Part shown: positions 34,120 to 46,221 of the stretch, piece by piece
Layout of the letters: each line of letters begins with the position of its first letter
Position numbering within the stretch: position 1 is the stretch's first letter
Source of the DNA: Nemertoderma westbladi
Taxonomy: Eukaryota; Xenacoelomorpha; Nemertodermatida; Nemertodermatidae
DNA length: 64,000 nt
Direction: 5' to 3'
NCBI GenBank assembly: GCA_032718475.1
Contig: JAUCBJ010004016.1
Span: 1-64,000 of the forward strand
Made by a program: the position numbers and the translations under genes
Notes under the pieces: model-generated
The model's database searches: none
Told to the model about the DNA's origin: nothing
Seen by the model: only the letters and a program-made list of their open reading frames with translations

Positions 34120-35194
34120 CCTCTATCACTAACTATTAACTTACTTTTACCCAGAGTTTGTCCATTTTTGCTGAGATGGTCAATAATTTCCATCAATTTC
34201 TGAAGTATTTGACCATAACAAATTGAGTCATAATATTTTTAAATATTAATAAATAAATACAAATAAATATATGTTAATAATACTTTACTCAAACTATTTT
34301 TTAAAGTATAATAGTAAATTGAATATTTTCGTTGAAAAGGGTCGTAAGTCCACGTACGACTAGCGGTGTTAACAAATTATTATTCAATTTTTTAAACTTG
34401 AGTTTGGCAGATTTTATTCCGCAGTTTAAATAATTTATTGTGAATTATGATTTACACAATATGTTAAATGTTTGGCCATGGGTTTAGAATGTATTTCTTG
34501 GTGATTGCCCCTGTTCGGTTTATTTCATTTTACTTGTTTTCTTATAAATAAATATTTATTGATTTCAATGTTCAGTATTCATGTTCATCACACCTGACCT
34601 GACTGGCGCGAGATCTTTAAACATTTCCGTGTAATTGTAAGGCACTGCTATCTGTTCTGCAAGAACTCGACTGTTTACTAGAAACATTGTCTCCAGAAAT
34701 TACCTAATTTCATATTTTGTTTGGTAAAGAGGCTCGAATCAGCATATACAATATTATTTATATCTAAACGATGGGTTGGGTACCTCTACCTCATATACAG
34801 GAGGGTCAAAATCGCTAAAAGTGGCCAAAACTAAACAAAAACATTAGACACGCCGTAACTTTTGACTTCCTCGATCATTTCCAATAATTTATATCTTAAA
34901 ATGACCGGCATTTTTTGGTGTTATTGAACACCATTTTTTGCAACGCTACCTTGTATTAATTTTTCAGAATATCTGCGCGAATTCGAAAAAACACAGATTT
35001 TTCAGTTTAGACACTCAATACATAAAGTTGAAAGCATTTCAATTTTGTAATGTTAACAAACCAGATACGTTGATATCTATATACCACTTGAAAGAGCATA
35101 AAATTCTGCAGAAGCTAATATATTATTTATTGTTGACCAATGTATCTAAGGTACGTCTATCAGTAAGAATAAGCATTATACATTTTTATTGTTT
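34120..35194. other. Gene-free AT-rich region
   Basis: No sustained coding sequence. The 132-residue open frame starting at 34938 runs into the C tract at about 35203 and shows no family resemblance. Confidence 0.4.
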
Positions 35195-35615
35195 TTTTGT
35201 GTCCCCCCCCCCCCCCCCCTGTAATGGACCAGGGTTAACTATGATGTACAGCTCCAATCATAAAAACCTGGACTATAATATGAAAGAACCATCTTTCCCA
35301 TGTTCGCTGTCCAAATTTCAGCCAATTGCATGTTAGTATATTCATGTAGTGGTAGTTTAAAGTTATGAAGTCGGGGTGTGTCGCTTGCTTTGCCCCCCCC
35401 CCCCCCCCCCCCCCCCCTGTAATGCCACTTTAAATGTCAATAAATATTCCCAAGAAACATAAGTCTTATATTTGGTATTTTTGAAAAGGAAATTTCGCGG
35501 GCTTTTCAACTTGCCCAAACATTATAAAATATGTATAAGTTTATTGAAGTAAGAGATAAACGAAATGTCCACCCTGTAATGCCCCCCCCCCCCCCCCCCC
35601 CCCCTGTAATGCTCC
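35195..35615. repeat. Three C-homopolymer plus TGTAATG blocks
   Basis: Runs of 17-25 C at about 35203-35219, 35393-35417 and 35582-35604 are each followed directly by TGTAATG. The spacing is about 190 bp. The spacers are not obviously similar. Confidence 0.75.
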
Positions 35616-36125
35616 TATACTCTCCTATACTATTTCTAGTCTGAAATCGAAAACATTTTGACGAAAATCCCATCTTAAGTTTGGCCACTTTTAGTGATTT
35701 TGACCCAGGAGTATGGCAGTTAGTTCTTAGTCAATCTGTCAGAACACATTCTTTAAGAAGCGACAAATAGTGAATTATAATGAAATGTGAACTGTAACTT
35801 ATAATATATCTGCGCGCGTGTTGTGCTAACAATATCTGTACGTTGACACTTGAGGTTAATGTTAATAGCCTTAAAACATAGTTCCCAGTCGGAATTAACA
35901 AACGAATTAAAAAACAGTTTTTGCTCCCGAACAAATATTTCTGCCTTTTTCTAGTAAAAAAAAATAAAAAAAATAAACGCGTAGACATATTCAACGAATT
36001 ATTATGCTGACTGATGATGCGGGCTTCAGGGGGGGGGGGGGGGGGGGGTCGGTCCCATTTCGGAAAGGGAAAGGATCTATCCTTTCCCATGAGGGAAAGG
36101 ATCAGTCTACAATGGCACATTATTC
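35616..36125. other. Spacer with G run and hairpin
   Basis: A run of about 18 G at 36030-36047 is followed by GGGAAAGGATCTATCCTTTCCC-like inverted sequence (about 36063-36090), which can form a hairpin. No gene. Confidence 0.45.
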
Positions 36126-36210
36126 CTACCAAAACAATAAACGATAGTCAATAGAACAGGTTACAGTTTTATTTTTGGGAGTAATCAGCTGTTATTTGCG
36201 TCGCTGTTGT
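36126..36210. repeat. Dispersed repeat (CCAAAACAATAAACG ... GGTTACAG)
   Basis: About 80 bp nearly identical, in the same orientation, to 58522-58608, including GAACAGGTTACAGTTTTATT and GAGTAATCAGCTGTTATTTG. Confidence 0.75.
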
Positions 36211-37189
36211 AATTCCATCCATGAATTTGTAGGAAATATGTCGAATCTCTATTCCCGAAACATCTTTTAGAAATCTGTTGAAAACCAATCTTTTATAATA
36301 AATAAATAATTTTTTCGGCTGCTGTTCGTTTATTCACAATAAACCTACAGCACACCGTATATAAGAGGAGTATTAGTGACACCTACTGTTTAAGCTGTAG
36401 TAATAATGGTGCACATTGACCCCAAGTAAAAAAATTATCCTCGGCGCAAATGGGACACATATGAAATAAAGTTTTGTTTATTGGTTTGGTTATAAAACAC
36501 CGCCACTGCAACCTGTTCCTCATCTGCAATGCTTTCAATTAAATGAATTTTATAAAGCCACATAACACCTATGTAGTTGGTGTTTGCAAACGTTTTAAGC
36601 CATTAAATCAGTAAGATACCCTTCAAAATGATTTAGATGATATTATTTGTGTCGCCCCTCGGCCCCTGGTGTAGTGTAGTGTAAGCACTAAGATCTTTGT
36701 GCGAGGTAATAGGTCGAACAATCTCAGTTCAATGAATAAATTGCTTAATTAATAGCGCTTACTTAGTATTCTGTTGTACTAACTTCCCTCAGGTCTTCCC
36801 AACCCAATTATTATCTCTTAATATTCCCAAACAATCGAACCCAATGGTGTTGAACTAATTATTATTAGAGTTACCGAGCTAACCATGTTGGTTTATGGTT
36901 GGGATTACGCCCATTCAACCTATTAATCTACTAAGAGGATTTGGCACCCCCATATACTGTAATTATGTAAAATGTTACCCCAGCGTGGTTACAGGGTCTC
37001 TCAGCAACTCTCAAACTACATAAATATATCGCTACATAATGTATTACATACATTGTGTTTACGTTGTTAGGAAATTATAAAAAGTTTATATTTGTGTTAA
37101 CGAAATAATTTTCAGTTTTATTTCCAATGAAAAAAAATCAAAATGATCCATCAATTCTTTAAAATTATGTTCCTAGTACTTCCTTAATA
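36211..37189. other. Gene-free region
   Basis: Contains 36458-36482, an exact inverted 25-bp match to 2227-2251, and otherwise unique AT-rich DNA. No coding sequence recognised. Confidence 0.4.
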
Positions 37190-37468
37190 TATAGTACAAG
37201 TGTAGCACTTACTATTGTAGCAATCGAGTACTATTGTAGCTCTAGAATAACACAAGATGTAGCATGAGCTACACTATTGCCTACAACATGTACTGGGAGA
37301 GTACTAGACTAGTAGTTTTTACGTGGTAGGCCTATCTACTCAATGTCTAATATTAATTATTCATATTTCAAAACTCTCACGCTACACTAGTACTCGAGTG
37401 CTACAATACTATAGAGTGTTATACTAGTACTAGAGTGTACCACTATTACTGGAGTGTTACACTAGTGG
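37190..37468. repeat. Left part of 19-bp array (GCTACACTAGTACTAGAGT)
   Basis: Degenerate copies that become regular from about 37375. The left edge word GTAGCAATCGAGTACTATTG (37217) is repeated almost exactly at the far right edge (42120-42140), marking the original array limits. The array is interrupted by the 37469-40272 transposon. Confidence 0.75.
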
Positions 37469-40272
37469 GTCAGTCCATATCAAAACGACCAATGTTAAAA
37501 ACCACTATGTCTTGGATCAGTCTAATTTTTGGAGAGATTGATAATGGGTTTAAGATATGAAGAACAAAAAAAACATTTCTCAGAAATATTGAGTAGAAGT
37601 CAAGATATGACTATTTGAAAAATTCAAGTTTTCGCATGACCGCACACATTCGCGACATTATTTTTTACGCCCTAATTTTAAAAAATCCAATTCAAATTGC
37701 TCTGTCTGGGGTGTAAATTTTGTTATGGGGGTAATTTTCTGTGCTGAATCCGAAAATGTCATCAAAAATTTGAATTTTTAATGTTTTCTTGTGATATATT
37801 TTAAATTTCATTTTGTCCGCGACTGAAAAATTAAGGGTTTTCAGGGACATAAAAACATGTGTGGCACTGTCACTTAGGTGATGAAACTTTGTATGCTAAA
37901 CCACAACACTATTGTATTCGAAATTCTAAAACAAAATCTTGACAACTTCATTATAATATTTGTGTTCAAATATTTGTCTAAAAAAGTAACCGGGCGGTTA
38001 AATATGAAATGGTGATATCAACTGTAATAAGAAAAAAATAAAATATGAGCTGTATTAATCTGTGCTAGCAATTACAGTTGGATCAAATTAATAAATAAGA
38101 AAAAAATAGGTACAAAATAGGCAAAAAAATAACTTGGTTTCTCCAAATTTTGCGAACTACGACCAAAGTGGTGTATTACAGTTTCAGATTATGGAGCACA
38201 CAGTACCTGTGTTTGCCAAATACATCAGAACATGAAACTGGTGTGTGAAGCACTTCCTTCCAATGTTTCGTATAAGGATTGTTTCAATAAAGCTGTTTGC
38301 GAACTAGACAATCGAGACTGTATGCTTCACAAATTCCAAAATTGCCCGGGTCTCCCTTCCCTTGTTTCTGCTCTTGAGCATGTATTTTCTGATAATGACA
38401 TTGAATTGGATTCAGAAATTAAATATAGACAATGGACCTCTAACTCTGAACTTGTTGTCAAGCTAAGCACTGTTGATGAGTTTATTGATTTTGCTTCTAA
38501 GCTAATTTATAATGCTTTGCCACATTCATTCATATCTAAAATGCAATCAGAAAGGCTTTCAAAGTTAAAAGAAGAACTATCATCCTCAGACTGCATAATC
38601 CTCTTAGACTTTGCTGAGAATTACAGTTTTGTTTGTCAAGATGCTGTCCAAGGGTATCACTGGGACAACACAGGCAACAGTTCATCCTTTTGTTGTTTAC
38701 CTTAAAGATCCAAGTTCAACAAAATTGGTGTCCTACAGTTATTGTGTAAATAGTGATGAGTGAGATCATGGAGTAGGCACTGTACATACATTTCTAAGCA
38801 CATTAATGCGCCATATAAAGAATCAGTTTCCCCAAATTCAAGGTACAGTTCATTACTTTTCTGATGGTTCTTCGCAACAGTATAAGAATTGTAAAAACTT
38901 TACAAACCTTTGTATGCACCAAGCAGACTTTGCTATAGAAGCTGAGTGGAATTTTTTTGCCACATCCCATGGGAAAAGTACTTGTGATGGCATAGGAGGA
39001 ACCACCAAAAGGTTGGTTGCCAGGGCTAGTTTGCAGGCAACAAGTGATAGTCAGATATTAACTCCAGCAGATATGTTTAAATGGTTAAACACAAATGTCA
39101 AAAATGTCCACTACTTTTATATTTCTAAAGAAGAAGTTGCACAACATACTTCTAAAATAGCTTCATGACTTACTGATGCAGCAACAGTATCTGGCACACG
39201 GAGTCATCATAAATTTGTTCCTATTGCAGGAGATTCGAATCATCTAAAAATGTTTAGAATCTCTGCTGATTCTGACTTCACCATCGTGTCACCTACATCA
39301 TATTTGTCACCATTTTCAGCTGAGGTAGATATAGGAACAGGAAAGTGGGTTTCAGTAATATATGATAAGGCCTGGTACTTAGGAATTGTAGAAGATCATT
39401 CTGACGAATATAATGATATATATGTCACATTCATGCACCAAGCACAACAATCCTCTAAACTAAACTGGAAATGGCCTGCACAGAAGGATGAGTGTTGGGT
39501 TCCAAAATATCATATAATAAAAGGTATTGATGCACCCCTACTAACTAGCATTAATGGTAGAATATACCAAATTCCAAGCGATGAAGTGGAATGAATTGAA
39601 AAAATGGCTTCTCTCAAAAATCGTATTTAAATTAGCTTAAATGGAAGCAATATATCCAACTAGAGTACCTAATGGTCACATTAGGTCTGCCAGAATGTTA
39701 AAGAAGGCAAATCAACTGATAAATTCTTCTCGCGATCCTTCGCGATTACTCAAAAAACGGTATTTTTGATCTGTGATAGAATTTAAAGATGTCATATACC
39801 CAGGAATTTTAATGGTTCAATGAAATAACTATAATGTAGTAACGATACACACCAAGTTTCAGCTTTGTAGTAGCAGTGCCACATTGGTAGTTCTAGGCCT
39901 TTCTTTGGCTATCGCGAAAGAAAAAAAATTGCTGATTACAGCACTTTATCTTTCGAATTTTCCCTTTTTGTGGTCATTTTTGAGATCAGCACCACAAATA
40001 TACCCCATAACCAATTTTTCATGCCTTTAGAGTTCCCTTATAGTCTATTGTGTACTAGAAGACTCCAAAAGTACCAATGCGATAGATGCCGCGAGCGCCC
40101 GAAAACTCTAAATTTCAAATACTGATATCTCAGCTTCTAATGAATATTTTTGACTCATTTTACTTTTAAATTTCATTACATATGTTTATATTCATATGTA
40201 AAAAAATTCAGTCAAACTGGCCATGTTGGGTTTTTCAGATTTACCATTTTGGTCGTTTTCATATGGACTGAC
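37469..40272 (+). mobile_element. 2.8-kb TIR DNA transposon inserted in the 19-bp array
   Basis: The left end begins GTCAGTCCATAT; the right end finishes ATATGGACTGAC. The inverted match extends to 24 bp with one mismatch, through an AAAACGACCAA block. The interior has about 0.75 kb of non-coding DNA, a decayed transposase-like gene (38232-39594) and about 0.7 kb of non-coding DNA. CTAG occurs close outside both ends, but the array itself is full of CTAG, so the target duplication is ambiguous. Confidence 0.82.
38232..39594 (+). pseudogene. Decayed transposase-like gene of the TIR element
   Basis: Three open segments form one broken gene: 38232-38705, 38806-39168 and 39250-39594. A frameshift near 38675-38685 moves the similarity to the frame of the later segments. 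Stops then occur at 38761-38763 and 39166-39168. Readable blocks are LLDFAENYSFVCQDAVQGYHW, the YFSDGSSQQYKN segment, AEWNFFATSHGKSTCDGIGG and a C-terminal WVSVIYDKAWYLGIVED region. Asp in LLDFAE and YFSDG plus an acidic residue in the AEW or CDG block would suit a DDE/D transposase; that catalytic assignment is inference. I do not recognise the superfamily with confidence. Confidence 0.65.
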
Positions 40273-42140
40273 GCTAGTACTAGAGTGCTACACTTGTACT
40301 AGAGTGCTACACTAGTACTAGAATGCTACACTAGTGAGTGCTGCACTAGTACTAGAATGCTACACTAGTAGGTGCTACACTAGTACTAGAATGCTACACT
40401 AGTAGGTGCTACACTAGTACTAGAATGCTACACTAGTACTAGAGTGCTACACTAGTATTATAGTGCTACACTTGTACTAGAGTGCTACAGTAGTACTAGA
40501 GAGCTACATTAGTGAGTGCTATACTAGTACTAGGGTGCTACATTAGTGAGTGCTATACTAGTACTATAGTGATACACTAGTATTAGAGTACTACACTAGT
40601 GAGTGCTACCCTAGTATTATAGTGCTACACTTGTACTAGAGTGCTACACTAGTACTAGAATGCTACACTAGTGAGTGCTACACTAGTATTAAATTGCTAC
40701 ACTAGTGAGTGCTACACTAGTACTAGAGAGCTACATTAGTGAGTGCTACCCTAGTATTATAGTGCTACACTTGTACTAGAGTGCTACACTAGTACTAGAA
40801 TGCTACACTAGTGAGTGCTACACTAGTATTAAATTGCTACACTAGTGAGTGCTACACTAGTACTAGAGTGCTACACTAGTATTAGAGTACTACACTAGTG
40901 AGTGCTACCCTAGTATTATAGTGCTACACTAGTACTAGAGTGCTACAGCAGTACTATAGTGCTACACTAGTATTATAGTGTTATACTAGTGAGTGCTAAA
41001 CTAGTATTAGAGTGCTACACTAATATTAGAGTGCTACACTAGTACTAGAGTGCTACACTAGTACTAGAATGCTACACTAGTACTAGAGAGCTACACTAGT
41101 AAGTTATACACTAGTATTAGAGTGCTACACTAATATTAGAGTGCTACACTAGTATTAGAGTGCTACACTAGTACTAGATTGCTACACTAGTAAGTTATAC
41201 ACTAGTATTAGAGTGCTACACTAATATTAGAGTGCTACACTAGTACTAGAGTGCTACACTAGTACTAGAGTGCTACAGTAGTACTAGAGTGCTACACTAG
41301 TACTAGAGTGCTACATTAGTACTAGAGTGCTACAATAATATTAGAATAATACACTAATGAGTGCTACACGAGTATTAGAATGCTACACTAGTAAGTGCTA
41401 CACTAGAATTTGAATGCTACATTAGTACTAGAGTACTACACTAGTAAGTGCAACACTAGTATTAGAGTGCTACACTAGTACTAGAGTGCTACACTAGTAC
41501 TAGAGTGCTACACTAGTACTATATTGCTACACTAGTACTAGAGTTCTACACTAGTACTAGAGTGCTACACTAGTATTAGAGTGCTACACTAGTACTAGAG
41601 TGCTACACTTATTGAGTGCTACACTAGTATTAGAGTGCTACACTAGTACTAGGGTGCTACACTAGTGAGTGCTACACTAGTACTAAGGTGCTACACTAGT
41701 AATAGAGTGCTACAAGTGTACTAGAGTGCTACACTTATTGAGTGCTACACTAGTATTAGAGTGCTACACTAGTACTAGGGTGTTACACTAGTGAGTGCTA
41801 CGCTAGTACTAAGGTGCTAAACTAGTATTAGAGTGCTACAAGAGTACTAGAGTGCTACACTTATTGAGTGCTACACTAGTATTAGAGTGCTGCACTAGTA
41901 CTAGGGTTCTACACTAGTACTAGGGTGCTACACTAGTGAGTGCTACACTAGTACTAGGGTGCTACATTAGTGAGTGCTATACTAGTACTATAGTGATACA
42001 CTAGTATTAGAGTGCTACTCTAGTACTAGAGTGCTGCACTAGTATTAGAGTGCTACTCTAGTACTAGAGTGCTGCACTAGTATTAGAGTGCTATACTTTA
42101 TACTCTACTCTGTACTAGTGTAGCAATCTAGTACTATTGT
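40273..42140. repeat. Right part of the 19-bp array, ~95 unit equivalents
   Basis: The unit is GCTACACTAGTACTAGAGT, containing the perfect dyad CTAGTACTAG. Many units are shortened (ACACTAGTGAGTGCT), giving an irregular 19/15-bp rhythm. Common variants are TATTAG for TACTAG. Local higher-order duplications exist, for example around 40620-40740 and 40745-40860. Confidence 0.9.
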
Positions 42141-42181
42141 GTATGCTACACTAGTAGAGAGGTGAGAGGTACACTACCTGT

Positions 42182-45100
42182 ACGGTACACTTTGGGTGGA
42201 CTACCTGTACGGTACACTTTGGGTGGACTACCTGTACGGTACACTTTGGGTGGACTACCTGTACGGTACACTTTGGGTGGACTACCTGTACGGTACACTT
42301 TGGGTGGACTACCTGTACGGTACACTTTGGGTGGACTACCTGTACGGTACACTTTGGGTGGACTACCTGTACGGTACACTTTGGGTGGACTACCTGTACG
42401 GTACACTTTGGGTGGACTACCTGTACGGTACACTTTGGGTGGACTACCTGTACGGTACACTTTGGGTGGACTACCTGTACGGTACACTTTGGGTGGACTA
42501 CCTGTACGGTACACTTTGGGTGGACTACCTGTACGGTACACTTTGGGTGGACTACCTGTACGGTACACTTTGGGTGGACTACCTGTACGGTACACTTTGG
42601 GTGGACTACCTGTACGGTACACTTTGGGTGGACTACCTGTGCGGTACACTTTGGGTGGACTACCTGTACGGTACACTTTGGGTGGACTACCTGTACGGTA
42701 CACTTTGGGTGGACTACCTGTACGGTACACTTTGGGTGGACTACCTGTACGGTACACTTTGGGTAGACTACCTGTACGGTACACTTTGGGTGGACTACCT
42801 GTACGGTACACTTTGGGTGGACTACCTGTGCGGTACACTTTGGGTGGACTACCTGTACGGTACACTTTGGGTGGACTACCTGTACGGTACACTTTGGGTG
42901 GACTACCTGTACGGTACACTTTGGGTGGACTACCTGTACGGTACACTTTGGGTGGACTACCTGTACGGTACACTTTGGGTGGACTACCTGTACGGTACAC
43001 TTTGGGTAGACTACCTGTACGGTACACTTTGGGTGGACTACCTGTACGGTACACTTTGGGTGGACTACCTGTGCGGTACACTTTGGGTGGACTACCTGTA
43101 CGGTACACTTTGGGTGGACTACCTGTACGGTACACTTTGGGTGGACTACCTGTACGGTACACTTTGGGTGGACTACCTGTACGGTACACTTTGGGTGGAC
43201 TACCTGTACGGTACACTTTGGGTGGACTACCTGTACGGTACACTTTGGGTGGACTACCTGTGCGGTACACTTTGGGTGGACTACCTGTGCGGTACACTTT
43301 GGGTGGACTACCTGTACGGTACACTTTGGGTGGACTACCTGTACGGTACACTTTGGGTGGACTACCTGTACGGTACACTTTGGGTGGACTACCTGTACGG
43401 TACACTTTGGGTGGACTACCTGTACGGTACACTTTGGGTGGACTACCTGTACGGTACACTTTGGGTGGACTACCTGTACGGTACACTTTGGGTGGACTAC
43501 CTGTACGGTACACTTTGGGTGGACTACCTGTACGGTACACTTTGGGTGGACTACCTGTACGGTACACTTTGGGTGGACTACCTGTACGGTACACTTTGGG
43601 TGGACTACCTGTACGGTACACTTTGGGTGGACTACCTGTACGGTACACTTTGGGTGGACTACCTGTACGGTACACTTTGGGTGGACTACCTGTACGGTAC
43701 ACTTTGGGTGGACTACCTGTACGGTACACTTTGGGTGGACTACCTGTACGGTACACTTTGGGTGGACTACCTGTACGGTACACTTTGGGTGGACTACCTG
43801 TACGGTACACTTTGGGTGGACTACCTGTACGGTACACTTTGGGTGGACTACCTGTACGGTACACTTTGGGTGGACTACCTGTACGGTACACTTTGGGTGG
43901 ACTACCTGTACGGTACACTTTGGGTGGACTACCTGTACGGTACACTTTGGGTGGACTACCTGTACGGTACACTTTGGGTGGACTACCTGTACGGTACACT
44001 TTGGGTGGACTACCTGTACGGTACACTTTGGGTGGACTACCTGTACGGTACACTTTGGGTGGACTACCTGTACGGTACACTTTGGGTGGACTACCTGTAC
44101 GGTACACTTTGGGTGGACTACCTGTACGGTACACTTTGGGTGGACTACCTGTACGGTACACTTTGGGTGGACTACCTGTACGGTACACTTTGGGTGGACT
44201 ACCTGTACGGTACACTTTGGGTGGACTACCTGTACGGTACACTTTGGGTGGACTACCTGTACGGTACACTTTGGGTGGACTACCTGTACGGTACACTTTG
44301 GGTGGACTACCTGTACGGTACACTTTGGGTGGACTACCTGTACGGTACACTTTGGGTGGACTACCTGTACGGTACACTTTGGGTGGACTACCTGTACGGT
44401 ACACTTTGGGTGGACTACCTGTACGGTACACTTTGGGTGGACTACCTGTACGGTACACTTTGGGTGGACTACCTGTACGGTACACTTTGGGTGGACTACC
44501 TGTACGGTACACTTTGGGTGGACTACCTGTACGGTACACTTTGGGTGGACTACCTGTACGGTACACTTTGGGTGGACTACCTGTACGGTACACTTTGGGT
44601 GGACTACCTGTACGGTACACTTTGGGTGGACTACCTGTACGGTACACTTTGGGTGGACTACCTGTACGGTACACTTTGGGTGGACTACCTGTACGGTACA
44701 CTTTGGGTGGACTACCTGTACGGTACACTTTGGGTGGACTACCTGTACGGTACACTTTGGGTGGACTACCTGTACGGTACACTTTGGGTGGACTACCTGT
44801 ACGGTACACTTTGGGTGGACTACCTGTACGGTACACTTTGGGTGGACTACCTGTACGGTACACTTTGGGTGGACTACCTGTACGGTACACTTTGGGTGGA
44901 CTACCTGTACGGTACACTTTGGGTGGACTACCTGTACGGTACACTTTGGGTGGACTACCTGTACGGTACACTTTGGGTGGACTACCTGTACGGTACACTT
45001 TGGGTGGACTACCTGTACGGTACACTTTGGGTGGACTACCTGTACGGTACACTTTGGGTGGACTACCTGTACGGTACACTTTGGGTGGACTACCTGTACG

Positions 45101-45812
45101 GTACACTTTGGGTGGACTACCTGTACGGTACACTTTGGGTGGACTACCTGTACGGTACACTTTGGGTGGACTACCTGTACGGTACACTTTGGGTGGACTA
45201 CCTGTACGGTACACTTTGGGTGGACTACCTGTACGGTACACTTTGGGTGGACTACCTGTACGGTACACTTTGGGTGGACTACCTGTACGGTACACTTTGG
45301 GTGGACTACCTGTACGGTACACTTTGGGTGGACTACCTGTACGGTACACTTTGGGTGGACTACCTGTACGGTACACTTTGGGTGGACTACCTGTACGGTA
45401 CACTTTGGGTGGACTACCTGTACGGTACACTTTGGGTGGACTACCTGTACGGTACACTTTGGGTGGACTACCTGTACGGTACACTTTGGGTGGACTACCT
45501 GTACGGTACACTTTGGGTGGACTACCTGTACGGTACACTTTGGGTGGACTACCTGTACGGTACACTACCTGTGCGGTACACTTTGGGTGGACTACCTGTA
45601 CGCTACACTTTGGGTGGACTACCTGTACGGTACACTTTGGGTGGACTACCTGTACGGTACACTTTGGGTGGACTACCTGTACGGTACACTTTGGGTGGAC
45701 TACCTGTACGGTACACTTTGGGTGGACTACCTGTACGGTACACTTTGGGTGGACTACCTGTACGGTACACTTTGGGTGGACTACCTGTACGGTACACTTT
45801 GGGTGGACTACA
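42182..45812. repeat. 27-bp satellite, ~134 copies
   Basis: The unit is CTACCTGTACGGTACACTTT plus GGGTGGA, containing the dyad TGTACGGTACA. Because 27 is divisible by three, several frames on both strands stay open for over 1,100 codons; these are not genes. Variant units (TGCGGT, GGGTAGAC) lie almost entirely in the first ~42 copies. Copies from about 43310 to 45560 are virtually identical. A shortened unit at about 45562-45576 breaks the phase. Confidence 0.97.
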
Positions 45813-46221
45813 TGATTTTTCTGAATTTTAATTGTTAACGAAATTAAAATAAGTAATAAGTAATTATAATAAAGTAAAATACCAAATTATTAAATTGAAA
45901 TTTATAAATTTTACTTTTTTTACGCAACTGATAATATTCCAAAATTGTACAGTATATTATTCGCTATAGGACGATTACAATCCCAGAATTCAGAGTTTTA
46001 GATATTTCTAATGTAATCGACATTTATAAGTCAAGTAGAATAATCTCTTTAAATATATATTCGATTCTATTTTTTGAAGTTGCAGCAAATGGATAACATA
46101 ATCGATTTATAATATAATTAGTTAAACGATAAATAGTTTTTGTTTGTGCTGTATCTAATGTATAAAGTGTTTGTAACTGTAAAATATTATATCCGAGGAT
46201 AACATTTCAGGCCGATACGCA
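45813..46221. other. 5' flank of the first dynein light chain gene
   Basis: AT-rich. A possible splice acceptor (ACATTTCAG, ending at 46210) lies 11 bp before the ATG, so a non-coding 5' exon may lie upstream. Confidence 0.4.

Noticed and set aside
34938-35336. 132-residue open frame
   Set aside because: It crosses a C homopolymer (poly-Pro) and shows no domain or conserved motif.
40273-42140. CRISPR-like array
   Set aside because: The sequence is a eukaryotic 19-bp tandem repeat without unique spacers of constant length; no cas genes.
42146-45831. Giant repeat proteins (MYRTGSPPKV-, VRYTLGGLP- and YLYGTLWVD-type)
   Set aside because: A 27-bp period keeps frames open on both strands at once, so openness carries no coding information.
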